Origin: Pyropia yezoensis
Lineage: Eukaryota; Rhodophyta; Bangiophyceae; Bangiales; Bangiaceae
NCBI GenBank assembly: GCA_009829735.1
Contig: CM020619.1
Span: 11,895,777-11,959,776, forward strand
DNA: 64,000 nt
Direction of reading: 5' to 3'
Position 1 is the stretch's first letter. Every line of letters begins with the position of its first letter. Of the stretch, positions 1-9,052 are shown piece by piece. The position numbers were made by a program, and so were the translations under genes. The notes under the pieces were generated by a model. It did no database searches, was not told where the DNA came from, and worked only from the letters and a program-made list of their open reading frames with translations.

Positions 1-2010
1 CTCCCAACCTGGGAATTGCCAAGATGGGGGGCTTCAGCAGAAGGTCCCGAAGAGTCTCAAAGGATTCCTGCTCCACCCGACTTGGGGGAGGCAGGTTCTT
101 CGGTAGCGTTGAGCTCACTAGCTCATTCAACGGCTTCGCCACCTTGGCGAAGCCCTTGGTGAAACGTCGGTACACGTTACACATCCCGAGGAAGCTCCTC
201 ATCTGGGTCTGGGTCCGGGGGTACTGAGCCTTACGTATGGCCCTCAAGTTCTTCTCGTTAACACTGAGACGCCCCGGACGGACAACATGTCCGAAGTACT
301 CCACCTCTTGAGTGAAGAGGTGGCACTTACTCGCCTTCAGTGACACACCGGCGTCAGCAAGTAGCTTGAACACCTGGCCAAGATGGCCAATGTGTTCCTC
401 CGGACTTCGGGAGAACACAATGATATCGTCTAGGTACACAAGACAGATCTGCCACCGTACTCCGGCCAGAATCATGTCCATAGCGCGCTGGAAAGTTGCC
501 GGCGCGTTACACAGACCAAACGGTAGACGTTTGCACTGGTAGGTACCACAGTGACAGGTAAAGGTAGTTTTATGCCTGTCCTCCGGGGCAATGGGAATTT
601 GCCAGTACCCCGCGTTACTGTCCAGGGTAGAGAACACGTTTGCCTCCCCCAGAGAGTCCAGACAGTCATCCATCCTAGGTAGGGGATAACTGTCCTTCAC
701 CGTGCTCTCGTTGAGCTTACGGTAGTCGATACAAAACCGGGGGGTCCCATCAACTTTGGGGACGATAACCGCCGGACTCGCCCACTCGGCGTTGCTGGCC
801 TCGATCACATCGAGGGCCTCCATGCGAGCAACTTGCTCCTTGATGAGGGCCCTTGAACGAGGTCCTTCCCTATACGGTTGTTGGCGTATAGGGGGTGCAC
901 CGGGCTTCAACTCGATCCGGTGGTGGGTGGCTCTCATGAGTCCCAATTGACCATCCCACAACTTGTGATATTGGTCCAAGAGGCGTTCAACTTGAACCCT
1001 CAACCTGGTGGGAACACCCTCCATGTTCACATGGGGCCGAGGAGAGGTGGCCGACTTGGCTTGATGCTTCTCCTTTCCGGACTTCGGGTCGCTACTTGCG
1101 CCCGCGTTGAGGGTGACCGCTACTACCGGTCCCTCATGTTGGTCGATATAGCCGAACTTGGCTCCCGACTTGAAGTACTTGGGCGTCGGACTCAGGTTCA
1201 TCACCTGGATCCTCCACGGGACTCCGGCTTTGGAGTCCATCGTGCCAAGGGCAACATGCACTCGGTGCTTGCGAGCAAGACGGGGGTTAGGGTGCACCAA
1301 CCCGTTCCCCGTATGATCAGTTACAACGTCAACGTGCGCCACCGAGTTGGGGGGCAACGTGACTTTACGGGCGAAACGCAGGGTAGCAGTAAACCCTTCC
1401 CTCACAGAGCAAACAGCCTTCGACTGTGAGACTGTCACAGGAGCCACAGACTTTCCCTTACCAAGGATGGGGATAGTCTCCCCATTCATCAACTTGACCC
1501 AGTACTCGGGGCCACAGATCAAAGGCACTTGTGTTACGACATAAGGGGTACCCAGAAGCAGGGGTACCGATATATTCTCAACTACACCATAGGTCACGTC
1601 GACCTCATGGGTCCCCAACCTAGTTGGTAGGGTCACGGCACCAACGATGGGAAGTACCCCACCATTGATGTCAATCATATGGTCAGCCTTGGACCTCCAG
1701 CGTTGGAGCTTCACCTCCTTTGGTAATAGCGACTTGCGTATCAAAGAGGCTCCTGACCCGGTATCAAGCACGATACGGGCACAACAGGCGCGGCCGGGGG
1801 CAAGTTGCACCCGTCCAGCCACCTGGAAGTTCTCACCCGTCAGCACCGCGATGACCCGACGTGGGTTTACGTTCTTGGGGAGTCCTACCCGAGGTGGGCG
1901 GACTCCCTTAGGTCGCCGCAGTATCCGGCACGGTTGGTTCGTCCTCCTGGCCCACTTGGCCGAGGCTGCCGTTGTGAGCTTCGGACGACCAGCCCCAACG
2001 GTCATTCGTT
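1..2010 (-). CDS. pol: Pol polyprotein of A1 (protease and RT), runs off left edge
   Basis: Protease and reverse transcriptase of A1, read in the -1 frame after the gag slippery site. The frame is open to position 1. Visible in order: aspartic protease with DTGSGAS near 1755; reverse transcriptase with RFCIDYRKLNE near 740, motif A as LDSNAGYW near 622 (A2 has LDCNAGYW, and the catalytic Asp is kept), and the YLDD box near 435. The beginning of the RT-RNase H connection reaches the edge. RNase H, integrase and chromodomain, present in A2, would lie left of the window. There is no own ATG of note; expression should depend on frameshifting. Confidence 0.85.
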
Positions 2011-2014
2011 TCCC
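1969..2014 (-). promoter_or_regulatory. -1 programmed ribosomal frameshift signal of A1
   Basis: Slippery heptamer GGGAAAC at 2008-2014 (minus), in gag frame as G GGA AAC, followed by one codon and the gag stop TGA (2002-2004). A 6-nt spacer then leads to a perfect 6-bp stem, CCGTTG (1996-2001) with CAACGG (1969-1974), enclosing a 21-nt loop. A second pairing, GGCTG in the loop with CAGCC just 3' of the stem, would make it knotted, but the loop geometry is unusual. The pol frame is exactly -1 to gag and is open across this point. Heptamer, spacer length and stem position all fit a classical retroelement -1 signal. Confidence 0.8.
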
Positions 2015-3948
2015 GCCGACTTGGCGTCCGAATCTGAGGGCGGGGAGGAAGACGACGAGTCCGAGGACGACGTGTCCGCCTCCTCCGCCGAGGGTGTGGC
2101 GACCGCGACGACCTGTCGAGACCCACCCTCGCGGCGTGAACGTACTTCGCTCGTAGCCGACTTCTTACTCGCATTCCTAACAAGTTGTTGGATGCGTTTA
2201 CTCAACTTGGGGCAGTCATATGCCCAGTGTCCATCGGAGTTGCAGTTCCAACACCGATGGTCTGTTCCGGGAGAGGTCTTCCCAACTGGGGAAGACGAAG
2301 GGATACCCTGGGAAGTTCCCACGGCAGCTACTACCTTATCCTTGCGGATTCGGCGTGCCTCTCGTAGCTCTCTGGCCTGGCGCGCCTCCTCCCGTTCCTT
2401 GGCCAACTCGGCCTGACGCTCCTGGCGTTGTTCCTCCCGCAACTTGCGGTAGGCCTCGCCTCTGCGATAGGCGAACCTGGCCAACTCGGCCAGGGTCGCC
2501 CGGGCAGTGTTATGCTCCCGGGTCTCCATCCGGACTGACCAATGGAGTCCCTCCACAAACCGACTCTTCACCACAGCTTGTGGATGAAGAAACCCACAAA
2601 GATTGTTGAGCTTACGGACTCGCTCCGCAAAGGACAACTCGTCCTCCGCCTCTTCCTGATGGGCTTGCGTAAACTCCTCGACTTGAGAAGCCAACGCTGC
2701 CTCATCAACCATGGCTCTCAACAACCAGTTGACGAGCTCCAAATAGGACGTCACCTCCCCAGCGCCTCCACTTGAGGAGCTGGGCATGACGGACATAAGT
2801 TCTGTCCGTAGGTCGCCCTTCGTAAACTCCTCTAGCATGTAAAAAGCCATGCCTTCACTTATGGCATTGTCGTCACAGGCTTTTGTGAAACGACGTAGGA
2901 ACTCAAAGACACGAAGGGGGGGAGTTCCATCCCACTCCGCTCTGTGCCCAAAAGAATGAAGTGCATTCTTCTTGGCACGGCCCATAGCTCGGGCCTGGTC
3001 AGGACCATACGCCACCGACTTGTTGTGGAGAGCGTAGGTCTCACAGTCAAAGATCCGCTGGTAGACCGGGTTGGCTACCTGAATCTTGGGCGGCACCTCA
3101 CGTTGAGGGAACAGCCGCTGTGGCACTGGGGTAAGTCCACCCTCAGTGCCTGTAGTCTGGTACGGCGAGCTTGGTGTAGCCGCCGGCGTTTCCGAGGGGA
3201 ACTCCCCCGTGAAGGGCGTACGCCCCACCGCGTATGGTGTGGCTCCCTCGTTGGGAGTCACAGGTGTCGCCCCCAGTTCGGGGCGACCCGAGATAGGCGT
3301 GGGGAGGGATTCCCCCTGCGCCTGTGGGCTCGAAAGCCCCAATCCGGTCTGGACATTAAGGCCATCTGGCAAACTCGCCACAATCTGATTCAGAATAGTA
3401 TTCGTCATCGTGACCACCAGGTCCGGCAAAGTCTGCCGCAACACATTGGTCGCCTCCCGACGGACAGTTTCCGCGAGGAGTGGATTGACGACTCCAGTTG
3501 AGTCTCGGTCCGCCTCCGGGAGTCCACCTGAGGGGTAACCACGTTCCTCAGGGGTCTCAACCGGGGGCATGGGCGCGAGCCCATCGCCGACCAACGGAGG
3601 TCCACCGTCCTCCGAAAGCCTAGTTGGCGACGACTCCAAGCCAAAGTTGGCTCCAACCCGAGTGGAACCCGCGGGGACAGTCCTCACCCCTTGGGACGTT
3701 CCCGTTGAGTATACCACGCGGTGGCCAGACTTCGGCCCACCCACATCAGAAGTGTCACCCGAGTGAACTCCCGACTGAGTCGGGGTGGCCTGTTGCCCGC
3801 CCGTACTTCCAGTCCTGCTGGCTTGAGGGACCTCTAGTCCCTCTGCGACCCCAGGTAAACCCACCTGTGTCTCACCAGTATTCAAAGGCACTGAAGTACG
3901 TGCGTCACCCGTGTACTCCCCGGACGACGGGGGGTCCGAGCTAGCCAT
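2002..3948 (-). CDS. gag: Gag polyprotein of element A1
   Basis: Structural Gag (capsid plus nucleocapsid), 648 residues from the ATG at 3948. The open frame continues 8 codons upstream only through a non-ATG codon. The N-terminal third is Ser/Thr/Gly/Pro-rich. The centre looks like a retrotransposon capsid (around WDGTPPLRVFEFLRRF and SFAERVRKLNNLCG). A Glu/Arg-rich coiled stretch follows (REEQRQERQAELAKEREEA). Near residues 563-576 there is one CCHC zinc knuckle, CWNCNSDGHWAYDC, which is exactly CX2CX4HX4C. The C-terminus is Ser/Asp-rich and ends AGNE-stop. The last codons contain the GGGAAAC slippery site, so the stop doubles as the frameshift context. Unlike the A2 copy, the frame is undisturbed to its natural end. 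Confidence 0.85.
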   Translation of the reverse strand: MASSDPPSSGEYTGDARTSVPLNTGETQVGLPGVAEGLEVPQASRTGSTGGQQATPTQSGVHSGDTSDVGGPKSGHRVVYSTGTSQGVRTVPAGSTRVGANFGLESSPTRLSEDGGPPLVGDGLAPMPPVETPEERGYPSGGLPEADRDSTGVVNPLLAETVRREATNVLRQTLPDLVVTMTNTILNQIVASLPDGLNVQTGLGLSSPQAQGESLPTPISGRPELGATPVTPNEGATPYAVGRTPFTGEFPSETPAATPSSPYQTTGTEGGLTPVPQRLFPQREVPPKIQVANPVYQRIFDCETYALHNKSVAYGPDQARAMGRAKKNALHSFGHRAEWDGTPPLRVFEFLRRFTKACDDNAISEGMAFYMLEEFTKGDLRTELMSVMPSSSSGGAGEVTSYLELVNWLLRAMVDEAALASQVEEFTQAHQEEAEDELSFAERVRKLNNLCGFLHPQAVVKSRFVEGLHWSVRMETREHNTARATLAELARFAYRRGEAYRKLREEQRQERQAELAKEREEARQARELREARRIRKDKVVAAVGTSQGIPSSSPVGKTSPGTDHRCWNCNSDGHWAYDCPKLSKRIQQLVRNASKKSATSEVRSRREGGSRQVVAVATPSAEEADTSSSDSSSSSPPSDSDAKSAGNE

Positions 3949-4046
3949 GTTGGCTGACGATCCGTATGACACGGTCCAAGACCACCGTTCCTCTGAGACA
4001 GAGGGCCCCCTACACCCGGGTGCACCCGGAGGTAAAGTTTACCTCT

Positions 4047-4065
4047 GTCCCCTGCTGCTCCACCA
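4047..4065 (-). other. Primer-binding site of A1
   Basis: TGGTGGAGCAGCAGGGGAC on the minus strand, two bases inside the 5' LTR. It begins with TGG, as expected for pairing with a tRNA CCA end. The same 19 bases follow the 5' LTRs of A2 and B, and the first 15 follow that of D. The matching tRNA would have acceptor 3' strand CTGCTCC; I could not assign its identity. Confidence 0.75.
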
Positions 4066-4067
4066 AA

Positions 4068-4536
4068 TGTGGCAAAAACCACAAGCACACACGGTACCCA
4101 AGTTGGGGCGGTGTGCCAGGGCTGCCTCCCGTGTCGGGGGAACCGGAAGAAGTGCAAGTCGCACACACTCTGTCCCTGTTGTGGGGCAAACCCCCCACGG
4201 ACAAACAAGAAGATGGTGTGTGGTCCAACAGTTTCTTGGTCGGGACGGGGACGCAGGGCCAAGCCCCGCTGTCCCTCCCCTTATCCCCCCAGGGTCCACT
4301 CAGAATCTCGCCACTCAGAATCTCCCACCCCAGCACCTGCCCACCGGGCCACACGAAAATTCAAGACGATAAATGCAGAAAACCCTCAAATCCAAGTTGG
4401 ATTTACTACTAAGCTAACTATCCCAAACTTAGGGAATATGGACCCAAATGCAGGGGGAGGAACGGATCAGGCTAGTGGCCTGCCGCCCCTTGCATGGCAC
4501 GTGTTGCCCTTCTACCTGGGGGTCAATACTGCCACA
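4068..4536 (-). repeat. 5' LTR of A1 (469 bp)
   Basis: It begins TGTGG and ends CCACA, so it has TG...CA termini on either strand. The inner end abuts the primer-binding site. It matches 48163-48631 (5' LTR of A2), also 469 bp, with about seven differences by eye. The outer end abruptly meets an unrelated reading frame at 4537. Confidence 0.88.
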
Positions 4537-4716
4537 CCCAGCAACGCCGAGTCGGCGAGTCCGGTGGTCATTGTCTCCAAAGTTGATGGGACCCCACGGC
4601 TCAGTATCGACTACCGTAAGCTCAAAGAGAGCGCGGTGAAGGACAGTTATCCCCTTCCTAGGCACGACTGTCTGGACTCTCTGGGGGAGGCAAACGTGTT
4701 CTCAACCCTGGACTGT
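4537..4716 (+). pseudogene. A-family reverse transcriptase fragment
   Basis: About 60 codons in plus orientation, equivalent to the RT palm of the A family: SPVVIVSKVDGTPRLSIDYR, then KDSYPLPRHDCLDSLG and VFSTLDC. Several conserved positions are changed (Trp to Ser before SPVV, Phe-Cys to Leu-Ser before IDYR, Met-Asp to His). It ends abruptly near 4716, where a transposase remnant begins, and was split by the A1 insertion at its left. It is clearly an older, decayed copy. Confidence 0.75.
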
Positions 4717-5343
4717 TTGGTGACCAGTTGGGCGCCCACACGCAGGCGCAAGTGATTGAGCAGTGCATGGCAAGGTCGGTCTCCCTTTTCTTCTTGACGC
4801 TCAACTCCTCCCACTTCAACCAGCCGCTCGACGCCTACCACTTGGCCTCGTTCAAGGGGCACACATCGCGGACCAACGAGCTGGGCATCATGGAATGCGT
4901 TTTGTCGTCAACCAACGCGCGCGACTCGCTGCTGCTGGCCGCCAACACAGCGGAGGTGATGGCCTTCACGTCGGACGCCATCGTTGGCTCCTTCCGGCTC
5001 TGCGGGCTCTGGCTTTTCAGCCCAGCCACAATGCTGCAGCGGGCTAATGGACAACCTCGGCATGGCGGCGGAGGGCGCCTCCGCGCGGGAGGTGGCGCAG
5101 AGGGCAGCGGCTGCCGTCATCTCGAAGGCCACCCAGCGCAACACCAAGAGCCGCAAGAGGACCTCGACGGGCCAGACGTCGGTGCAGCGCTCCGTTCTTC
5201 ACTCGGGCTCTGCATTAACTGCCCAGGCCCACTCGCGGCAGGCCGCCCGGGACAAGCTGGAGAAGAAGAAGGCACAGCGGTTGGAGGAGCGTCTCTGCAA
5301 GAGAACGGACAACGACGAGGCTGAGGACCAGCGCCTGTTGTAG
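4717..5343 (+). pseudogene. pogo/Tc1-like DDE transposase, C-terminal remnant
   Basis: The first frame gives SLFFLTLNSSHFNQPLDAYH and, further on, IVGSFRLCGLWLFSP. These resemble the end of the DDE superfamily endonuclease of pogo-like transposases (a 'PxNSSHxxQPLD' block, then a 'F..AGL.PF.P' block). Near 5040 the frame shifts by one and continues as a basic, Ala/Lys/Arg-rich tail (KATQRNTKSRKRTS, RDKLEKKKAQRLEE) to a TAG at 5341-5343. The N-terminal DNA-binding part and most of the catalytic core are missing. It is a broken fossil; the assignment to pogo rather than another DDE branch is tentative. Confidence 0.5.
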
Positions 5344-5649
5344 AGGAAGAACAACACCTGCCGGGTCTTTACGAGCAAGACGCGCCGAGGGGGGCGCGGG
5401 TGGGTGGGGTGCAATTGTGGGGAGCACTGGGTGTGCCTTGAGTGCTCTGTGGGTGTGATGACCCACCCACAACCGGGGAGCCCTCAACGTACTCGTGGGG
5501 GTGTCAGCGGGCCCTTTCAGCTAATAGGGCAGCAGGGTACGGGGAAGAGGGTGGAGGTCGTGACGGTGGTGGGTCTGAGGAAGAGGACGGCGCGACGACG
5601 GTGGTGATCGACGGGTGTTCAAAGGGTTAAGGTCGTCTTTGGTCTGTTT
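5344..5649. other. No recognisable gene
   Basis: GC-rich sequence with G-runs between the pogo-like remnant and the non-LTR 5' fragment. The open frames here are short, overlap on both strands and have no recognisable motif. Confidence 0.5.
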
Positions 5650-5820
5650 CTATTTTTGCCCCTGGGTCTTCCCCGGTGGCGCCGACACCCACGCACTAAA
5701 TACTCGCGTCAGGGCACCCGAGGTGCCCCAAAGCATGCGTTTCCCCGTCGCGCCGCGGGTAGGCACAGAACGGCCCGAATACAAAGCATGTCTCTGAGAA
5801 CAAAGCATGAACAGGCGTAC
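5650..5820 (-). mobile_element. Stranded 5'/promoter region of the non-LTR element family
   Basis: Read on the minus strand this stretch matches the region around 60513-60665 in the same order. The shared blocks are a TTGTTCT.AGAG block, the identical 18-mer CGCATGCTTTGGGGCACC, a GGGTGCCC block, a degenerate TATA-like GTATTTAGTGCGTG (GTATATAATGCGTG in the right-hand copy), and a GGAAGACC-type end. No ORF of the element follows it. It may be a 5' fragment of the non-LTR element, or a promoter module shared by several elements. Confidence 0.6.
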
Positions 5821-6357
5821 GCTCTGAAGGATTGCGGCCCCAGTTTGCCCGAAACGAAGGGGATCCCGTGGATGGCGCCCAGTGCATCCCAACAGCCGGC
5901 TCCAAAAGCCGGCCGGCCGGGAGGTCCGACTGGCTGTAAAGGCCAGCAGGGCCAAATTTAATCAATCCCTTGGCCGGCCAGTCAGTCACCAGCCAGCTGG
6001 CCGAATTCAGTCAATCCAAATGCCGGCGAGCCGGTCATTTCACGCTCAGCCGCCAGCGAGATTCTGAGGTGTCCTCGGTGCGGTTAATCATGTGGCTCGT
6101 CCTTGATTGCCAGCTTTCGGCCAGCGCAGAGGATAATGTTCTGACGGCACAGGTAGGGATGTCCACCCGTGGTTGTTCGACCATGTCACTTGTTTCTCGT
6201 TGTCGAGATTTGGACATCCATGACCAGGTTCCGACAGTGAGTTGACAACGGTTTTCGTGCGGCCAGCCGACGTTCGCAGAATGTCAGGGGTACAGCGCGG
6301 TGTCGCCCAGGGTAGTGGGGAGTTAATGCGTCTTGGGAGGAGATAGCGGGGCATCAC
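5821..6357. other. Non-coding, CCGG/CTGGC-rich stretch
   Basis: Between about 5895 and 6050 short palindromic blocks such as GCCGGCCGGCC and TTGGCCGGCCA recur, with repeated AATCAATCC/AGTCAATCC. I see no supported coding sequence. It may be part of the edge of the adjacent CACTA-type remnant, but no CACTA terminus is visible. Confidence 0.35.
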
Positions 6358-7740
6358 ATGGAAGAAGAGGTCCCAGTCCATATCCCCAGGATTCCAGGCG
6401 TGGATTTAAGGTGCAAATCCTTACCCTGTGGCAGCTTTGATTGGTACGGAGCCAACGGCACGGCATTCAAGACGACGGCGCAATGCAACTTCGCCTCCTG
6501 GCTCCAGGACATGCGTGCGTACCCGGTCATTGGACCCGGCATGCTCCGCTCCATGGAGCGCGCACGTATTGCCGCCGCAGTGCCAGTCGACGGCGTACGA
6601 GACTCGTACGACGGCCAGATGTTTTGTTCTGCTGTTTCCGCGGGATAGTTTTCGTCAAATACAACCGGTGCGCTAAGCACATCAACGGACGGCTTCGAAG
6701 CTTGGCCGCAGCGAGGATATCAAGGTTGGGCGGCTATTGCCACGGTGCCCAATGTCGAGCCGGACGCGAAAGTTCGGGTGGTATGCCAGCTGCTACTGTG
6801 TGTAGCTCCTATACTCGCAAGCCTGCAGACCTTTAATTATTCCTGCATCCAATTGCCCAGAGACTGGATATGCCCGCCTGTGGTTTTTGCGGCGTTCCGG
6901 TAGCCGGCTTAACGATCGCTCAAACTCTGTGCGCGTATGTGCTGCAGTTTAGTACGGACATGCATCGCGGCGACAAGGTCCTGAACGTTACAGGACCCGA
7001 CGGGGCGTACTTCAACAGCTACCGCGACTTTTCGCGGGTCCTCTACCATCGCCGCTACTATTTCCTACCTGAGAATCCATTAACGGGGGCTCGGCTATAT
7101 TTTATCAATTGTTACGGCACTTCCCGGCGGTCAGCCGCGAGTATCGCTGCCAGCGTGGCCGCCGTGGAAGCTGCTCGAAAGGCAGGCGAAAGTGAAACCA
7201 CCATTAAGCGCCTTGCTTCCCAAACAGGTATGAAGGGGTATTCGAATTTTTTGCCCCTAGCCTTGCAGCCGGAAGCGGTACCCGAACCTGAGCTACCCGT
7301 GGAGTGTTGGACCTTCTGCCATGCCGTACGAGCCCATGCATCTCATATTGTCCAACGTCGTCCCGATGCTGTGGAAGCTGTTTTCTGGCGAGCACGGTGT
7401 TTTGGGCGACACCCCCAAGCCCAACATAATGTCCAAGGCAGCCTGCGCAAAAAGTAACGAGAAACCTTCCACGTGCTTAAGCACAGTGCCATTGTTCCAG
7501 GCGCGGTCTCTGTGTAACATTCAAGTGCATTTTCGCTCGTACAAGGCGGTGTATTGGCGCTTCATCCTGCTGCGGACCGGAGAGGTCGTCCTCGCAGGTC
7601 GCCTACGTGAAGACTTCTTCACTAGTTTTATACGTTGGTGCCAAGCTGGGAGGCTTTTGTTCAAGCTTACTATGGTGACCGAAAAGGACCTCGGCAATGT
7701 TGACATTTGCCTGAAAAGGATTTGTTCGAAATTTTTCTGA
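6358..7740 (+). pseudogene. CACTA (En/Spm)-type Tnp2 transposase remnant
   Basis: Pieces of a Tnp2 (Transposase_21) protein in several frames. 6358-6648 has a GVRDSYDGQMF block. 6870-7457 continues with a helix-rich piece ending ETTIKRLASQTGMKGYSNFL. A different frame from 7321 starts with PYEPMHLILSNVVPMLWKLF, which resembles the hallmark 'PYDxMHLxxxNxVPxLWKLxxG' block of Tnp2. At least two frame changes (between 6648 and 6870, and near 7320) rule out a functional protein unless introns are invoked, and no clear splice sites were seen. It ends with a TGA at 7738-7740. Confidence 0.55.
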
Positions 7741-9052
7741 CAAGCAGAACTGCGCAGTGCAAGAAGAGCGCCTTGGGCTCTGCAGGTCCCACACTGCCAA
7801 CTGGCCTGTGCCTATCTCACAAACAGGCCACTGACGTTCGTCGGCGCCCCGGGCATCACAGCCAGGCATACCGCCTCAGTCCAGCTGGCCCCGTGGCCAC
7901 ACCTGCTCACAGTCATTGGCCACTCAGCTTTTCTTTGGCTCAGCTGGCGCTGTGGCGCAGATGTCTGGCACCGGACCCAAGGGGCACCAGTCCGAACAGC
8001 TTCCCCTACGGCCTATCGCCTCGCACTGCTCCATACCGCGGCAGGTGCAGGGCGCCCTCCCGCCTCCCGGCACATGCTGTGCAGCACCCTGGTTTCCTGT
8101 GTCCCCTCCTTTCGCTGCCTGTTGGCTTCTCCCTGTCCTCCAGATTACCCCCCCCGTACCCCCTCCCCCGCTCGATGATGCAGGCCACGACGATGTCCGT
8201 GTGGAAAGCGTTTCTGCGGACCTGGGCGTCAGCGGTCAACCGAGTTGTATGCTTTGATTGGAATTATCTTGGACATTTATCATACCGAGATACCGATACG
8301 AGATTGGTAAATCGGTATACCGCCCGGTAAACGGTATGGAAAGTCGCACCGATCGGTACATGACAACCTTACCGGCTGGGGGTTTTGAAGGGGGGTCTGC
8401 GCACTCGGGTGTGTAACGGCCAGCGCTGGTGGCCGCACCCAGCAGGTTGACTCACACCTGGAAAAGCGCTGGCGATTTTCTGGGACGGGACCTTAATTGA
8501 TCAAATTAAGTTCCCCAGCAGTACAAATCTTGAATCACGTCTAGAAGTCGGCTCGGAACAGCGATGACGCTACGCGCCCGAGTCCCTCGACTGGGGGACG
8601 CGCCTACGTTTTGAGCACTGCAGTGTAGGTAGCAGCGTGCCCCCACACCACCTGCAGAGCGCGCCCACGAAGCACTCGTACTGGTGCGCGCCCACACTAC
8701 CCTCGCAGAGGTGCGCGACGACACGTCACAAAGCGCCGCGTGGGTGCACTCGTGCACGTGTGCGCCCACGCGCCGCTTGCCCGGCACACGCTGCTTGCAC
8801 AGACGACGTGCACCCGCGCGCTGCTTGCGCGGGTTTGAGTTAGCTCGTGTGCGCGGCCGCGTCGGTGCGCGGCGCACCCAACGCCTTTGCGTACGGGTAT
8901 ACCTCGCCTTGTGTATCTCTCGGTTCTTCTCTTCCCGCTACCCTCTCTTTTTTTCCCCCTGTTCGACAGCGTTGAGCCCCCATCGGCCGTGCTCGCGATC
9001 CCTTCCCTCCCCCCATCCCGCTACCGTACTTTCCCTCTCTCCCCCCATCTCT
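7741..9052. other. Intergenic stretch with palindromes
   Basis: No supported gene. 8270-8370 is unusually AT-rich for the window and holds many copies of GGTA/TACC-type inverted motifs (ATACCGAGATACCG, TCGGTATACCG, GGTAAACGG). A 39-bp near-palindrome lies at 8480-8518. 8640-8890 is GTGCGC/GCACAC-rich. 8920-9052 is a pyrimidine-rich leader directly before the ORF at 9053. Confidence 0.4.
8480..8518. repeat. 39-bp near-palindrome
   Basis: Outer arms CTGGG/CCCAG and inner arms CTTAATT/AATTAAG surround GATCA. It is located about 0.5 kb upstream of the Harbinger-associated ORF and could be an element end or a hairpin. Confidence 0.5.

Larger units (their letters stand above)
1..4536 (-). mobile_element. 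Ty3/Gypsy LTR retrotransposon A1, 3' part beyond left edge
   Basis: Minus-strand chromodomain-type Ty3/Gypsy element. Reading leftwards it shows a 469-bp 5' LTR (4068-4536), a 2-nt spacer, a primer-binding site, gag, a frameshift signal and pol. Pol leaves the window in the reverse-transcriptase/RNase H region. It is a close relative of A2 (41-48.6 kb): from position 1 to 4536 the two align almost base for base, with a constant offset apart from one 4-bp indel. In the visible part I find no stop codon or frameshift other than the programmed one, so A1 is the best-preserved A-family copy here. It is inserted in an older A-like reverse transcriptase fragment lying on the plus strand at 4537-4716. 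Confidence 0.9.

Noticed and set aside
878..2416. Long plus-strand open frames opposite A1 pol (and the same at 44977-46462 opposite A2)
   Set aside because: They mirror the codon structure of pol on the other strand, have no motif, and are explained as antisense shadows.
4069..4755. Plus-strand frame running from the A1 LTR into the RT fragment
   Set aside because: A chance join of LTR sequence with the RT fragment; the LTR boundary at 4536 shows that it is not one gene.
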